DNA from: Actinoplanes sp. NBRC 103695
Lineage (GTDB): Bacteria; Actinomycetota; Actinomycetes; Mycobacteriales; Micromonosporaceae
Length of the DNA stretch: 64,000 nt
Assembly (NCBI RefSeq): GCF_030269485.1
Contig: NZ_BSTL01000011.1
Coordinates: 119,286-183,285, forward strand
Reading direction: 5' to 3'
In this document: one piece after another, positions 39,298-46,961 of the stretch
Position numbering within the stretch: position 1 is the first letter of the stretch
How the letters are laid out: each line of letters starts with the position of its first letter
Notes under the pieces: model-generated
What the model was told of the DNA's origin: nothing
What the model saw: the letters and a program-made list of their open reading frames with translations, nothing else
Databases searched by the model: none
Translations under genes and position numbers: made by a program

Positions 39298-39756
39298 ATG
39301 TCGACGGTCGCTGTCACACGGCTCATCGAGGCACCGATACAAGAGGTCTGGCGAGTCTTCACCGACCTGCCCGGCCGCGCGGGCTGGCTGTCGACGGTCA
39401 CCGCCGTCGAGGTGCAGACCCCCGGCCCGTTCACGCAGGGCACGGTGTGGCGCGAGACGCGCACGATGCCCGACGACGGCGAGATCACCGAGGAGTTCCG
39501 GGTCCGTTCCTGCGCCTCGCTGGACAACTTCGAGGTCGAGTCGCCCGGCATCGGCGCCGACTACCGGATGACGTACACGTTCGTCCCCGTCCTGGAGGGC
39601 CGCCACCGTGGCGGCACGATGGTCACCGTCGTCCAGGACGGCACCCCCACCGCTCCCGCCGGCCGGTTCCTGGCCATGGTCTTCGGCGGCCTGGCCGCCC
39701 GCACGGTCGAGGGAGCGCTGCGCCGGGATCTGGACGACCTGGCGGCCGCCGCCTGA
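39298..39756 (+). CDS. SRPBCC-family (polyketide cyclase-like) protein
   Basis: START-fold protein of 152 residues beginning VAVTRLIEAPIQEVWRVFTD, followed by alternating strands and the C-terminal helix RTVEGALRRDLDDL. Members bind hydrophobic ligands or act as cyclases; function not resolved. ATG 39298 has GGGAGG eight nt upstream. It follows the unknown gene at 38396 by 53 bp on the same strand. Confidence 0.82.
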   Translation: MSTVAVTRLIEAPIQEVWRVFTDLPGRAGWLSTVTAVEVQTPGPFTQGTVWRETRTMPDDGEITEEFRVRSCASLDNFEVESPGIGADYRMTYTFVPVLEGRHRGGTMVTVVQDGTPTAPAGRFLAMVFGGLAARTVEGALRRDLDDLAAAA

Positions 39757-39797
39757 CCGCCTGACCGCCTGACCGGCGCCTGAGCTAGGTTCAGCCG

Positions 39798-40754
39798 ATG
39801 CTGGCGCGATCACTGCTCGCCCTGGTGCTGGTGGGTGTCACGGGACTGATCGGGTGGCGGGTCCTCCGCCCCGCCGAGCTGCACTCCACCGGCGCCGCCC
39901 CGCCCTCCGCGCCTTCCGCGCCCCCCGGCGTGACCGGGCGTATGTCCGTGGTGCCGCTGCTGGTCGGTGGCCGGTTGCGGGTCTTCGTCTCGCCGAGGCA
40001 GGTGCGCGCCGACGGCCCGGTGGCGGCGAAGACGGCCCGCACCCCCTTCTGGTCCCTGCGCCGCTGGCCCGCGTCGGTCACCGGCGTCGTGGCCACCGGA
40101 ACGACGGTGGTGAGCCGCTGGTCGGACGGTCAGGTGATCGCCCTCGACGGCCTCACCGGCAAGATCCGGTGGCGTCTGTCGGTGCCGTCGTCCGGCGGCT
40201 TCACCGACGCCCGGACCGTCCTGTGGGCGCCGCCCGACCTGTACTCGGCGGGCGGCGTGGCGCTGATCCGGGCCGGCGGACAGGTTCGGGCGCTGTCACC
40301 GTCCACCGGCGCGACGGTGTGGTCCCGGCCGTGCTCCGGAGCGGCCTTCGCCACGGCCGACGCGCTGGCCTGCGGTGACATGCTGCTGTCGGCCGCCACC
40401 GGGGAGCCGGTGGCCGGCGCGACCGGTCCGTTCACCGGAGTCGTCTGCGGCGTCGGCTGCCTGGGCGCGCGGGACGCGTCCGGACAGGTCTGGCCCACTT
40501 CGGTGGTGCCGCCGTCCGGTTCCACGGTCGTCCTGGGGTCTGCGGGCGGAGTTTCCTACGAGCTGACGGCCGCCCGCCACCTGCTGGCCCGGGACATCGC
40601 CACCGGCGCGGTCCGGGAGGAATTCCCGCTCGCCTATCCCCACGACGCCACCGACTGGGCGCCCCGAGGATGGCAACTGGCCGACGGCTACCTCGCCATC
40701 GACCGGGGACCTGGCTTCACCCGCGACCAGGTCCTGCTGGCCGAGCTTCCCTGA
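39798..40754 (+). CDS. exported PQQ-propeller-like protein
   Basis: Protein of 318 residues with an N-terminal signal/anchor (LLALVLVGVTGLIGW) and a beta-rich extracytoplasmic part with PQQ-like strands (VIALDGLTGKIRWRLSV; VRALSPSTGATVWSRPC). Fewer blades are visible than in the other two propeller proteins of this window. Role unknown. ATG 39798 is six nt after TAGGTT (39786-39791), suggesting a leaderless mRNA. It converges with the TPR gene at a compact terminator. Confidence 0.7.
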   Translation: MLARSLLALVLVGVTGLIGWRVLRPAELHSTGAAPPSAPSAPPGVTGRMSVVPLLVGGRLRVFVSPRQVRADGPVAAKTARTPFWSLRRWPASVTGVVATGTTVVSRWSDGQVIALDGLTGKIRWRLSVPSSGGFTDARTVLWAPPDLYSAGGVALIRAGGQVRALSPSTGATVWSRPCSGAAFATADALACGDMLLSAATGEPVAGATGPFTGVVCGVGCLGARDASGQVWPTSVVPPSGSTVVLGSAGGVSYELTAARHLLARDIATGAVREEFPLAYPHDATDWAPRGWQLADGYLAIDRGPGFTRDQVLLAELP

Positions 40755-40774
40755 GTTCCCGTTTTCGGGCTCAG
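40751..40774. terminator. compact bidirectional terminator containing both stop codons
   Basis: CTGAG-TT-CCCG-TTTT-CGGG-CTCAG: a 9-bp stem with a 2-nt bulge. It includes the TGA of the plus-strand gene (40752-40754) and the stop of the minus-strand TPR gene (40771-40773). Confidence 0.65.
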
Positions 40775-41943
40775 CGCCGGACCAGGATGATCATCTCGGC
40801 GGCGGCCGCCACGACCATGGCCGCGACCAGCGGAATCAGCCCGCCCACCAGCGCATAGCCGAACACGATCAACGGTGCCACGAACGTCGCATAGGCCGCG
40901 ATCGCCAACGGCTTTTCCTGCTGCCGCAGCCGCGTCAGGGCGGTCGCCGTCGGCTCGGTCAGGCGGCGGCTCACCCACACCAGGATCGCCACGAAGATGA
41001 TCACGCTGATCAGCCCCGCCCACACCCGGGACGCCCCCGAGCTTGCCTGCGCCATCAACGCCGTCAGCAGGCCGGCCACCAGAACGCCGTTGCTGCCGTA
41101 CATGATCATCTGCCGCACCGCGTCGCGCGAGTCCCCCGCCGGATCCAGCACCGGACCGCGCGGCCGGCTCACCGGCGCCGGCTCACGGAAGACGTCGCCC
41201 CGCAGCCCCGCCGTAGAGTCGTAGGCGGTCGGCGCCGGATCGGGCCGGTCGGGCGCCGGATAGGCCCGCGGCAACTCGGCCTCCTCCGGCCGTGCCTGCG
41301 CCGTCGTGTCGATCGCCGCCTCGTCGGCCAGTCCCTCCAAGGCCAGCGCCCACCGGCGACGTTCCAGCCGCACGATGCCCACGTCGAGCTGAGCGTCCCC
41401 GATCGCGTCATCAAGATCGAGGGCTTCCGCGTACGCACGCTGCGCCAGATCGAAGAGCCGCAGCCGGGCGGCAACCACCGCCAGCACCAGATGCGCCTCG
41501 GCATCGGTCGGCGCGACCCGAACCCCGTTCCACGCGGCGTTGAGAGCGTCCTGCCCGTTACGCGACTCGCTGAGCAGAGCCGCACCGGTGCGCTGCGCAT
41601 AGGCATCCGCCGGCCAGCGCGCCAGGATGTCGGCCGCCACCACCGCGGCCTCACCGAATCGACGGTTGTCAGCAAGCGCCATGGCCCGCACCACCAACGC
41701 CGGCAAGGTGTCGGCGGCAGCCGAAACGGCCCGATCCGCCGCGACCAGGGCCTCAGCGGGTTGATCAGCCACAAGATGCACCCGTGCCAACGTGGCCAGC
41801 AGTTCCGCATCCAGCGGCGCATCCACCAGCCCCGCGGCGACCTCAGCGGCCGCATCGTCATAACGCCCCAGGTCGGCGAAGAGCAGAGCCCGCTGCCGAT
41901 ACTCCTCAGGCGTGGTATCCGGCTCCGACGGCGTGGCGGTCAC
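40771..41943 (-). CDS. TPR protein with C-terminal membrane domain
   Basis: Protein of 390 residues. The first 210 residues are tetratricopeptide-like helical repeats (YRQRALLFADLGRYDDAAAE; AHLVLAVVAARLRLFDLAQRAYAEAL), followed by a Pro-rich linker and three to four TM helices (about 285-390). Likely a scaffold at the membrane; partners unknown. GTG 41943 is six nt after TACGCT (41950-41955), suggesting a leaderless mRNA. It lies downstream of ispF on the same strand. Confidence 0.75.
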   Translation of the reverse strand: MTATPSEPDTTPEEYRQRALLFADLGRYDDAAAEVAAGLVDAPLDAELLATLARVHLVADQPAEALVAADRAVSAAADTLPALVVRAMALADNRRFGEAAVVAADILARWPADAYAQRTGAALLSESRNGQDALNAAWNGVRVAPTDAEAHLVLAVVAARLRLFDLAQRAYAEALDLDDAIGDAQLDVGIVRLERRRWALALEGLADEAAIDTTAQARPEEAELPRAYPAPDRPDPAPTAYDSTAGLRGDVFREPAPVSRPRGPVLDPAGDSRDAVRQMIMYGSNGVLVAGLLTALMAQASSGASRVWAGLISVIIFVAILVWVSRRLTEPTATALTRLRQQEKPLAIAAYATFVAPLIVFGYALVGGLIPLVAAMVVAAAAEMIILVRR

Positions 41944-41972
41944 GCCCCGAGCGTAGGCGACCAACCTGAACG

Positions 41973-42000
41973 CCTCCGCCCCGCCCGCGCCCTGCGGAGG
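41973..42000 (-). terminator. possible terminator after ispF
   Basis: CCTCCGC-N14-GCGGAGG inverted repeat between the ispF stop and the TPR gene promoter. The stem is only 7 bp with a long loop, so this is tentative. Confidence 0.35.
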
Positions 42001-42033
42001 GGTTCGGGCGGAAAGCCGGCCGCAGCGGCAGCC

Positions 42034-42513
42034 TCAGGACCCGGGCGGGAGGACCAGCGCGACCGCGGTGGCCGCCAGTCCTTCGCCACGGCCGGTCAGG
42101 CCCAGGCCGTCGGTGGTGGTGCCGGCGACGGTGACCGGCGCGCCGGCCGCCTCCGAGAGCACTCGCTGCGCCTCATCCCGGCGCGGGCCGATCTTCGGGT
42201 GGTTACCGATCACCTGGATCGAGACGTTCAGCACTCGGAAGCCGGCTGCCTCCAGCCGCCGCGCCGCCTCGGTCAGCAGCGTGACGCCGGCCGCGCCGGC
42301 CCACTCGGGCCGTGACGTCCCGAAGTTGCTGCCCAGATCGCCCAGACCGGCCGCGCTGAACAACGCGTCGCAGGCGGCGTGGGCGGCGACGTCTCCGTCC
42401 GAGTGCCCGGCCAGGCCGACCTCGCCGGGCCAGTGCAGGCCGGCGACCCAGCACTCCTCGCCCTGCTGGAAGGCGTGCACATCGGTGCCGAGGCCCACCC
42501 GCGGAAAGATCAC
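42034..42513 (-). CDS. ispF: 2-C-methyl-D-erythritol 2,4-cyclodiphosphate synthase
   Basis: Trimeric MEP-pathway enzyme of 159 residues that makes the cyclodiphosphate precursor of isoprenoids. Visible: GTDVHAF (metal Asp11/His13), GHSDGDVAAHAACDALF with the second metal His, and the C-terminal TTTDGLGLTGRGEGLAATAV. Length is normal. GTG 42513 overlaps the ispD stop by 4 nt (GTGA), showing translational coupling. The pathway would also supply prenyl donors to the UbiA enzyme at 48879. Confidence 0.95.
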   Translation of the reverse strand: MIFPRVGLGTDVHAFQQGEECWVAGLHWPGEVGLAGHSDGDVAAHAACDALFSAAGLGDLGSNFGTSRPEWAGAAGVTLLTEAARRLEAAGFRVLNVSIQVIGNHPKIGPRRDEAQRVLSEAAGAPVTVAGTTTDGLGLTGRGEGLAATAVALVLPPGS

Positions 42514-43250
42514 CCGGTCACCTTATGCGCGAGCAGCGCTTCGGCGATGACCAGGTCGATGGGTCGGGTGATCTTGAGGGCGAGCTCGGATCCGGGGATG
42601 CAGGTGACCGGGATCCCGGCCTTCTCGGCCAGCCCCGCGTCGTCGGTCAGCGGGTCACGGGCGGCCACATGAGCCGCCGCCAGCACTTCGTGCCGAAAAC
42701 CTTGCGGCGTCTGCACGCTTCGCAGCACCGACCGATCAACCGTGCCGACCACAACCTCAGCCCCCACCGCCACGGCCAAAACAGCCGAGGGGGCGGGAGC
42801 TGGAGCGACCTCTTTGATCGTGTCCACGACCGGCAGAACCGGAATCACCGCGGGCCACCCCGAGCGAACCGCCGCGGCGACCGACTCGATCATCGCGGGA
42901 GGGGTGAGAGCACGCGCCGCATCGTGAACCAGGACGATCGGGACATCAGCCGGCACAGCGGCCAGCGCCCGCCCGACGGATTCCTGACGTTCGGCGCCGC
43001 CGGCCACGACTGTCACCGGGGCGATCGGAGCGAGCAACTCCGACACTGCCTCGACGTCGGCCGCGGGCGCGGCGACCACGATCATGCGTACGCTGGAAAC
43101 CGCCGCGACCCGGCGCACCGCATGGACCAACAATGGTTCCCCGGCGAGCAACCGGAGCGCCTTGGGCCCGCCCGGCCCGAGACGCACCCCGGCGCCCGCC
43201 GCCGGAACGAGGACCGCGACGTCACCCCGAGCATTGAGCTGCGCGGTCAC
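42510..43250 (-). CDS. ispD: 2-C-methyl-D-erythritol 4-phosphate cytidylyltransferase
   Basis: MEP-pathway cytidylyltransferase of 246 residues. The nucleotide-binding segment VLVPAAGAGVRLGPGGPKAL (about 13-32) carries the catalytic Arg and Lys; LVHDAARALTPP (about 107-118) and QTPQGFRHEVL with TDDAGLAEKAG complete the family pattern. It overlaps ispF by 4 nt and follows carD by 42 nt in the classic carD-ispD-ispF order. Confidence 0.95.
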   Translation of the reverse strand: MTAQLNARGDVAVLVPAAGAGVRLGPGGPKALRLLAGEPLLVHAVRRVAAVSSVRMIVVAAPAADVEAVSELLAPIAPVTVVAGGAERQESVGRALAAVPADVPIVLVHDAARALTPPAMIESVAAAVRSGWPAVIPVLPVVDTIKEVAPAPAPSAVLAVAVGAEVVVGTVDRSVLRSVQTPQGFRHEVLAAAHVAARDPLTDDAGLAEKAGIPVTCIPGSELALKITRPIDLVIAEALLAHKVTG

Positions 43251-43292
43251 GTCGCGGTCCTTCTCAGATGGAGCTGTGGGCGGTGATGCGGA

Positions 43293-43778
43293 TCAGGCCT
43301 CGGTGAGGACCTTGTCGAGGAGGACTTCCGCCTCGTCCTTGGTGCTCTTCTCCGCGAGGGCCACCTCGCCGACCAGGATGTCGCGAGCCTTGGCGAGCAT
43401 GCGCTTCTCCCCAGCCGAAAGACCGCGCTCACGCTCACGACGCCACAGGTCACGAACAACCTCGGCAACCTTGAGCGGGTTGCCGGAGGCGAGCTTCTCG
43501 AGATTCGCCTTGTAACGCCGCGACCAGTTGGTCGGCTCCTCGGTGTGCGGTGCGCGGAGGACGTCGAAGACCTTCCCCAGGCCTTCCTCGCCAACCACCT
43601 CACGCACGCCGACGATCTCGGCATTCTCAGCGGGCACACGGACCGTCAGGTCGCCCTGGGCAACCCGCAGGACGAGGTACAGCTTTTCCACGCCCTTGAT
43701 AGTTCTAGTCTCGATTGCCTCGATGAGTGCGGCCCCGTGGTGGGGGTAAACAACGGTCTCGCCGACACTGAAAACCAT
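43293..43778 (-). CDS. carD: RNA polymerase-binding transcription factor CarD
   Basis: Global regulator of 161 residues that binds the RNA polymerase beta lobe and stabilises open complexes. The RID/Tudor-like domain starts VFSVGETVVYPHHGAALIEA and includes YLVLRVAQGDLTVRVP; the C-terminal helical DNA-binding domain has the conserved Trp in RDLWRRERERGLSAGEKRML. A promoter GAGACA-17-TACCCT (minus strand, -10 at 43811-43806) would give a leader of about 20 nt. First gene of the carD-ispD-ispF unit. Confidence 0.96.
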   Translation of the reverse strand: MVFSVGETVVYPHHGAALIEAIETRTIKGVEKLYLVLRVAQGDLTVRVPAENAEIVGVREVVGEEGLGKVFDVLRAPHTEEPTNWSRRYKANLEKLASGNPLKVAEVVRDLWRRERERGLSAGEKRMLAKARDILVGEVALAEKSTKDEAEVLLDKVLTEA

Positions 43779-43855
43779 AGGTTCGAAACCCCTTTCGCTG
43801 TGTCTAGGGTAACACGCTCAGGCAGCGATGTCTCACCCAGCCCGTGACTGTTAGT

Positions 43856-43914
43856 GCAGCTCAGAGGCCCTGTGACGGGCCTTTCTACCGCTTGACATGC
43901 GGCCGATGAGCTGC
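43856..43914 (+). ncRNA. candidate three-way-junction RNA
   Basis: Closing stem GCAGCTCA (43856-43863) / TGAGCTGC (43907-43914), 8 bp; hairpin AGGCCC-TGTGAC-GGGCCT (43865-43882); hairpin CCGC-TTGACAT-GCGG (43888-43902). All stems are perfect. It lies in a 331-bp gap between divergent genes, outside the carD leader, so it could be part of the 5' region of the 44110 gene or an independent RNA. No known family recognised. Confidence 0.35.
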
Positions 43915-43940
43915 CTGCGTGACACAGCGTGAGCACAGCG

Positions 43941-43966
43941 TTACGACTGCATAGATGGAGTCGTAA
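43941..43966. promoter_or_regulatory. 26-bp palindrome upstream of the 44110 gene
   Basis: TTACGACT-N10-AGTCGTAA, perfect 8-bp arms. The half-site spacing is two helical turns, typical of a dimeric regulator. No cognate regulator gene is adjacent. The rest of the 43779-44109 gap holds the carD promoter and the candidate RNA. Confidence 0.5.
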
Positions 43967-44109
43967 ATGTCGGAAGTGGTGTCTTTGTGAGGTCAAGCTT
44001 ATCGCTGGGGACCGGAACCACGCACTACTGGCGTCCCGGCCCCGCGTGAGAGAGGCTTGGCAGAAGTCCTCGAACGGCGCATGTGGTCGGCCTGGGGGGA
44101 GGGTGAATC

Positions 44110-44877
44110 ATGGGTAGCTTCGGCGACAACGGCGGCGACTCTCCGCACGACGGCGGCTCTCCCGATGACCTCCCCGAGCTGCCCGAGGAGTGGGGCGTCA
44201 TCGTCATCCCCGACGATCTGTCGGAGCTTGCCGACGAGGTCAGGGCGGTGCGGGCCGAGCTGGCGATCTCCGCGCCACACACCCGGTGGGAGAGGTTCGC
44301 GGCCCGCCCGGCGGTCCGTCGCCTGCGCCGGATCGCGAGCGCCGGCGTCCGTGCCCCGGTGCTGATCATCTCGATGGCTCTGCTCGTGACCGTGGCGAGT
44401 CTCTTCGCGTCGGCGTGGCCCGGCCCGGCCCGATCACCGGCGACCCAGCGCACGGCGACCACGACGAACGACCGCGGCACCACCCTGCCCGCGCTCGAAC
44501 TGCTCGGCCCGGACGGCAAGGCGGTTGCGCTCCGTGGTCAGCTACCCGCCGTAATCCTGCTCACCGATGGTTGCGACTGCAAACAATTGGTCGACGACAC
44601 CATCACCGCGGTGCGTCCGGAGATCGCGGTGGTCACAGTGAGCGCCATCCGTCCCACAGCCGGTACGACGCCACCCACCGGCGCCGCCCCGCAACGCCTG
44701 GGTAAGACCGTTCGCGAGCTGCGCGACCCGACCGACGAGCTGCGCAAGCACTTCGGCCTGTCGGCTCCTGACGGCACCGCGGCGGCCTTCCTGGTCGACC
44801 GCGGCGGCGAGATCGTCCGCAAGGAGCTCCGCATCGTGTCCATCCTGGCGATCAAGGCAGACCTCGCCCGCCTCTGA
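44110..44877 (+). CDS. membrane-anchored thioredoxin-like protein
   Basis: Protein of 255 residues: acidic cytoplasmic N-terminus (about 1-80), one TM helix (about 83-104, VLIISMALLVTVASLFASAW), then an extracytoplasmic thioredoxin-like domain (TLPALELLGPDGKAVALRG ... PAVILLTDGCDCKQLVDDT ... AAFLVDRGGEIVRKEL). The redox motif is CDC rather than CxxC, so disulfide chemistry is doubtful. It is preceded by AGGGTG at about seven nt. Repeat R1 copy C follows five nt after its stop. Confidence 0.72.
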   Translation: MGSFGDNGGDSPHDGGSPDDLPELPEEWGVIVIPDDLSELADEVRAVRAELAISAPHTRWERFAARPAVRRLRRIASAGVRAPVLIISMALLVTVASLFASAWPGPARSPATQRTATTTNDRGTTLPALELLGPDGKAVALRGQLPAVILLTDGCDCKQLVDDTITAVRPEIAVVTVSAIRPTAGTTPPTGAAPQRLGKTVRELRDPTDELRKHFGLSAPDGTAAAFLVDRGGEIVRKELRIVSILAIKADLARL

Positions 44878-44882
44878 CGGCG

Positions 44883-44960
44883 CTGTGGACAGCCGCCACA
44901 AAATGTCGTACCCGAGCCCTACGTTGACGCCCACCCAGTGCCGGGGCGGGGAGGCGGCGG
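44883..44960 (-). repeat. dispersed intergenic repeat R1, copy C (inverted)
   Basis: Third copy of the R1 element, 78 bp on the minus strand. The hairpin reads CCCGCCC-N7-GGGTGGG, the A-to-G change being tolerated as a G-U pair. It ends CTGTCCACAG. It begins about 12 bp from a degraded transposase fragment. Confidence 0.78.
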
Positions 44961-44971
44961 GGCAGGTCACC

Positions 44972-45420
44972 GAAGCTCACGGCGCGGCGGTGTGTCCAGC
45001 TGGCCGGGCGGACACGCATGAAGATGAAGGTGCCGTACATCATCTGGATCCGGCCGCCTCGGCGGCGGGATCCGGGCGCCATCCGACTCTGCGAGCTGCG
45101 CTGCGACCGGCGGCCATGACGAGAGTCTTCAGGGTGGGTGCGGCCTCGCGGTGGATCTTTGGTGGCCGGCGTCCGGCACCCTGGTAGGGCGGCGCGGTGC
45201 GTTGAGCATCGATCGTGAACGCAGTGTGCTTGCCAGTCACGCCGACGACATAGGTCATCGCCCGGTCTTCGAGGGCTTGACGGAACTCGGCGGCATCGCC
45301 GTATCCGGCGTCCGCGACGATCAACGGTGGTGTCCGGCCCCGGGCCACCGCGTCGTCGATCATGTTCCGGGCGAGACGCCGTTTCTCCTGGTGCACCGCG
45401 TCGTCCGGCATCGCGGCCCG
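44972..45420 (-). pseudogene. IS701-like DDE transposase fragment, frameshifted
   Basis: The minus strand encodes MIDDAVARGRTPPLIVADAGYGDAAEF and MTYVVGVTGKHTAF, typical of the second catalytic-Asp region of IS701/IS4-type transposases, and then, after a frameshift near 45080, MMYGTFIFMRVRPAS, matching the following conserved RVRPA segment. Both ends of the gene are missing and no terminal inverted repeats were identified. It is a dead relic between the 44110 gene and the PKS locus. Confidence 0.75.
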
Positions 45421-45456
45421 GCGGCGATCGCCCAGCCCGGACGGCGAGCGCGCCGA

Positions 45457-45915
45457 TCAATAGCCGAGGTTGCGCTCCAGCCGCCACCGGAAGACCGCGC
45501 CCCCGTGATCCTCCTCGCCGGAGACCTGGATGTAGAACTCGTCCGCCAGCGCCACCGCCAGCCGCCCGACCACCGGATTCTCCGAGCACAAGATCGCCCG
45601 CCCCGAGTCCCGCCGGTTGTTGCTGACCCGCACGCGAACCTTCCCCGTGCCCGCGCACGCCATCACGAGGCTGTAGGAGCCGCGGTCCACGGGGCTGGTG
45701 CGTTCGGTGGCGAGGTCGCCGGTCAGCGTCACCGTGTCGGCCAGAGCCTGCAGCGGCACGTCCGGCAGCACCCGCTCCACCTTCTGCTGCCAGGCGCGCA
45801 GGCGCGGGTCCTCACCGGTCTGCGGCGCCGCCCGCACGAACCACAGCCCGCCGCCGAGGAGCACCACGGCGGCCAGCGCGTACAGCGTCACGCCTCGGAT
45901 GCGCTCCTCGGTCAC
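45457..45915 (-). CDS. single-TM protein of unknown function, last gene of PKS operon
   Basis: Protein of 152 residues with one N-terminal TM helix (GVTLYALAAVVLLGGGLWFV, about 8-27) and a beta-rich external part with two Cys (about 87 and 110). No family recognised. GTG 45915 overlaps the PKS stop by 4 nt (GTGA), so it is translationally coupled to the type III PKS; whether it takes part in the pathway is unknown. Confidence 0.65.
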   Translation of the reverse strand: MTEERIRGVTLYALAAVVLLGGGLWFVRAAPQTGEDPRLRAWQQKVERVLPDVPLQALADTVTLTGDLATERTSPVDRGSYSLVMACAGTGKVRVRVSNNRRDSGRAILCSENPVVGRLAVALADEFYIQVSGEEDHGGAVFRWRLERNLGY

Positions 45916-46952
45916 CCCGCAACAGTAGGTCCCAGCATCGCCCCGTACAGGGTGAGGCCGGGTCCGAAGGCCATCAGTACCACGCGGTCGGGTCGCCGGT
46001 CCCGGCGGCGGAGCGCGTCCAGGACGAGGAGCACGGTCGGGGACGAGCAGTTTCCGTACGCCGAGAGCACGCTCCGCGAGGCCTGGAGCGCGTCCGGTGG
46101 CAGGTCGAGCCGCTCCTCCACGACGTCGAGGATCTTGGGGCCGCCGGGGTGCACCGCCCAGCCGTCCGCGCCCGTGACACCGAGGTCGTCGGCGAAGGCC
46201 CGGACGTGCCGGGCCAGCACCGCCGGGACCTGCGGGGACAGGCCCATGCGGAAGCCTGCGTCGGTGATGTCCCAGGTCATGTGGTCGACCGTCGTCGTGT
46301 CCGTCAGTGCGGTCAGCCTGCTGAAGGCGTACCCGTCGTTGTCGTCGCCTGGAGTGAGCACGACGGCGGCCGCCGCGTCGGAGAAGAGCGCGTGCGACAC
46401 GATCTGCTGCACGTCGGAGCGGGCGGCCGGCTGGACGTGCAGGCTGGTCAGCTCGATGCAGAGCAGCAGCGCGGGGCGGTCGTGGGCGACCACGTAGTCG
46501 GCGACCGTGCCCATCGCCGGTAGCGCGGCGTAACAGCCCATGTGCCCGATGAAAAGGCGCTGCACGCTCGGTGACATGCCGAGGTCGCGGGCGAGCAGGA
46601 TGTCCAGGCCGGGAGTGGCGTAGCCGGTGCACGAGCAGACGGCGAACAGGCCGATCTCGTCGGCGCGGACCCCGGCGTCGGCCAGCGCGCGGTCGATGGC
46701 GTCCTTGCCGAGCGGCATCGCCTCCACCATGTAGCGCTCCATCCGGCGTTCGGTGGACCACTCGGAGACGTCCTCCAGCAGCGGGCTGACGGCCGCCTGC
46801 CGGCTGCGTACGCCCGAATTCTTGAAGATCCTCTCGGCCAGCGCACGCCGGCGGCTGTCGTAGTGCCCGGCGAAGAAGCCGGACCACAGGTCGTCCTGGT
46901 CGGTGGACGGGGGGAGGGAAATGCCGATGCCGGCAATCCGGGATGAACGCAA
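45912..46952 (-). CDS. agqA: type III polyketide synthase (alkylresorcinol synthase-like)
   Basis: Thiolase-fold chalcone/stilbene synthase homologue of 346 residues. Catalytic triad visible: Cys140 in GHMGCYAALPAM, His268 in AVHPGGPK, Asn301 in YGNCSSP. The C-terminal GFGPG-type loop reads AFGPGLTLYGAML. Likely condenses a fatty acyl-CoA with malonyl-CoA. TTG start with GGAGG five nt upstream, nine nt after the flavoprotein gene. I recall a similar PKS, methyltransferase, flavoenzyme and UbiA locus (agq) in Actinoplanes missouriensis making alkyl-O-dihydrogeranyl-methoxyhydroquinones; the symbol is by that analogy. Confidence 0.85.
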   Translation of the reverse strand: MRSSRIAGIGISLPPSTDQDDLWSGFFAGHYDSRRRALAERIFKNSGVRSRQAAVSPLLEDVSEWSTERRMERYMVEAMPLGKDAIDRALADAGVRADEIGLFAVCSCTGYATPGLDILLARDLGMSPSVQRLFIGHMGCYAALPAMGTVADYVVAHDRPALLLCIELTSLHVQPAARSDVQQIVSHALFSDAAAAVVLTPGDDNDGYAFSRLTALTDTTTVDHMTWDITDAGFRMGLSPQVPAVLARHVRAFADDLGVTGADGWAVHPGGPKILDVVEERLDLPPDALQASRSVLSAYGNCSSPTVLLVLDALRRRDRRPDRVVLMAFGPGLTLYGAMLGPTVAG

Positions 46953-46961
46953 GGGGGCCTC

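Noticed and set aside
45040..45411. Intact transposase gene
   Set aside because: Only the middle of an IS701-like protein is encoded, with a frameshift and no terminal inverted repeats.
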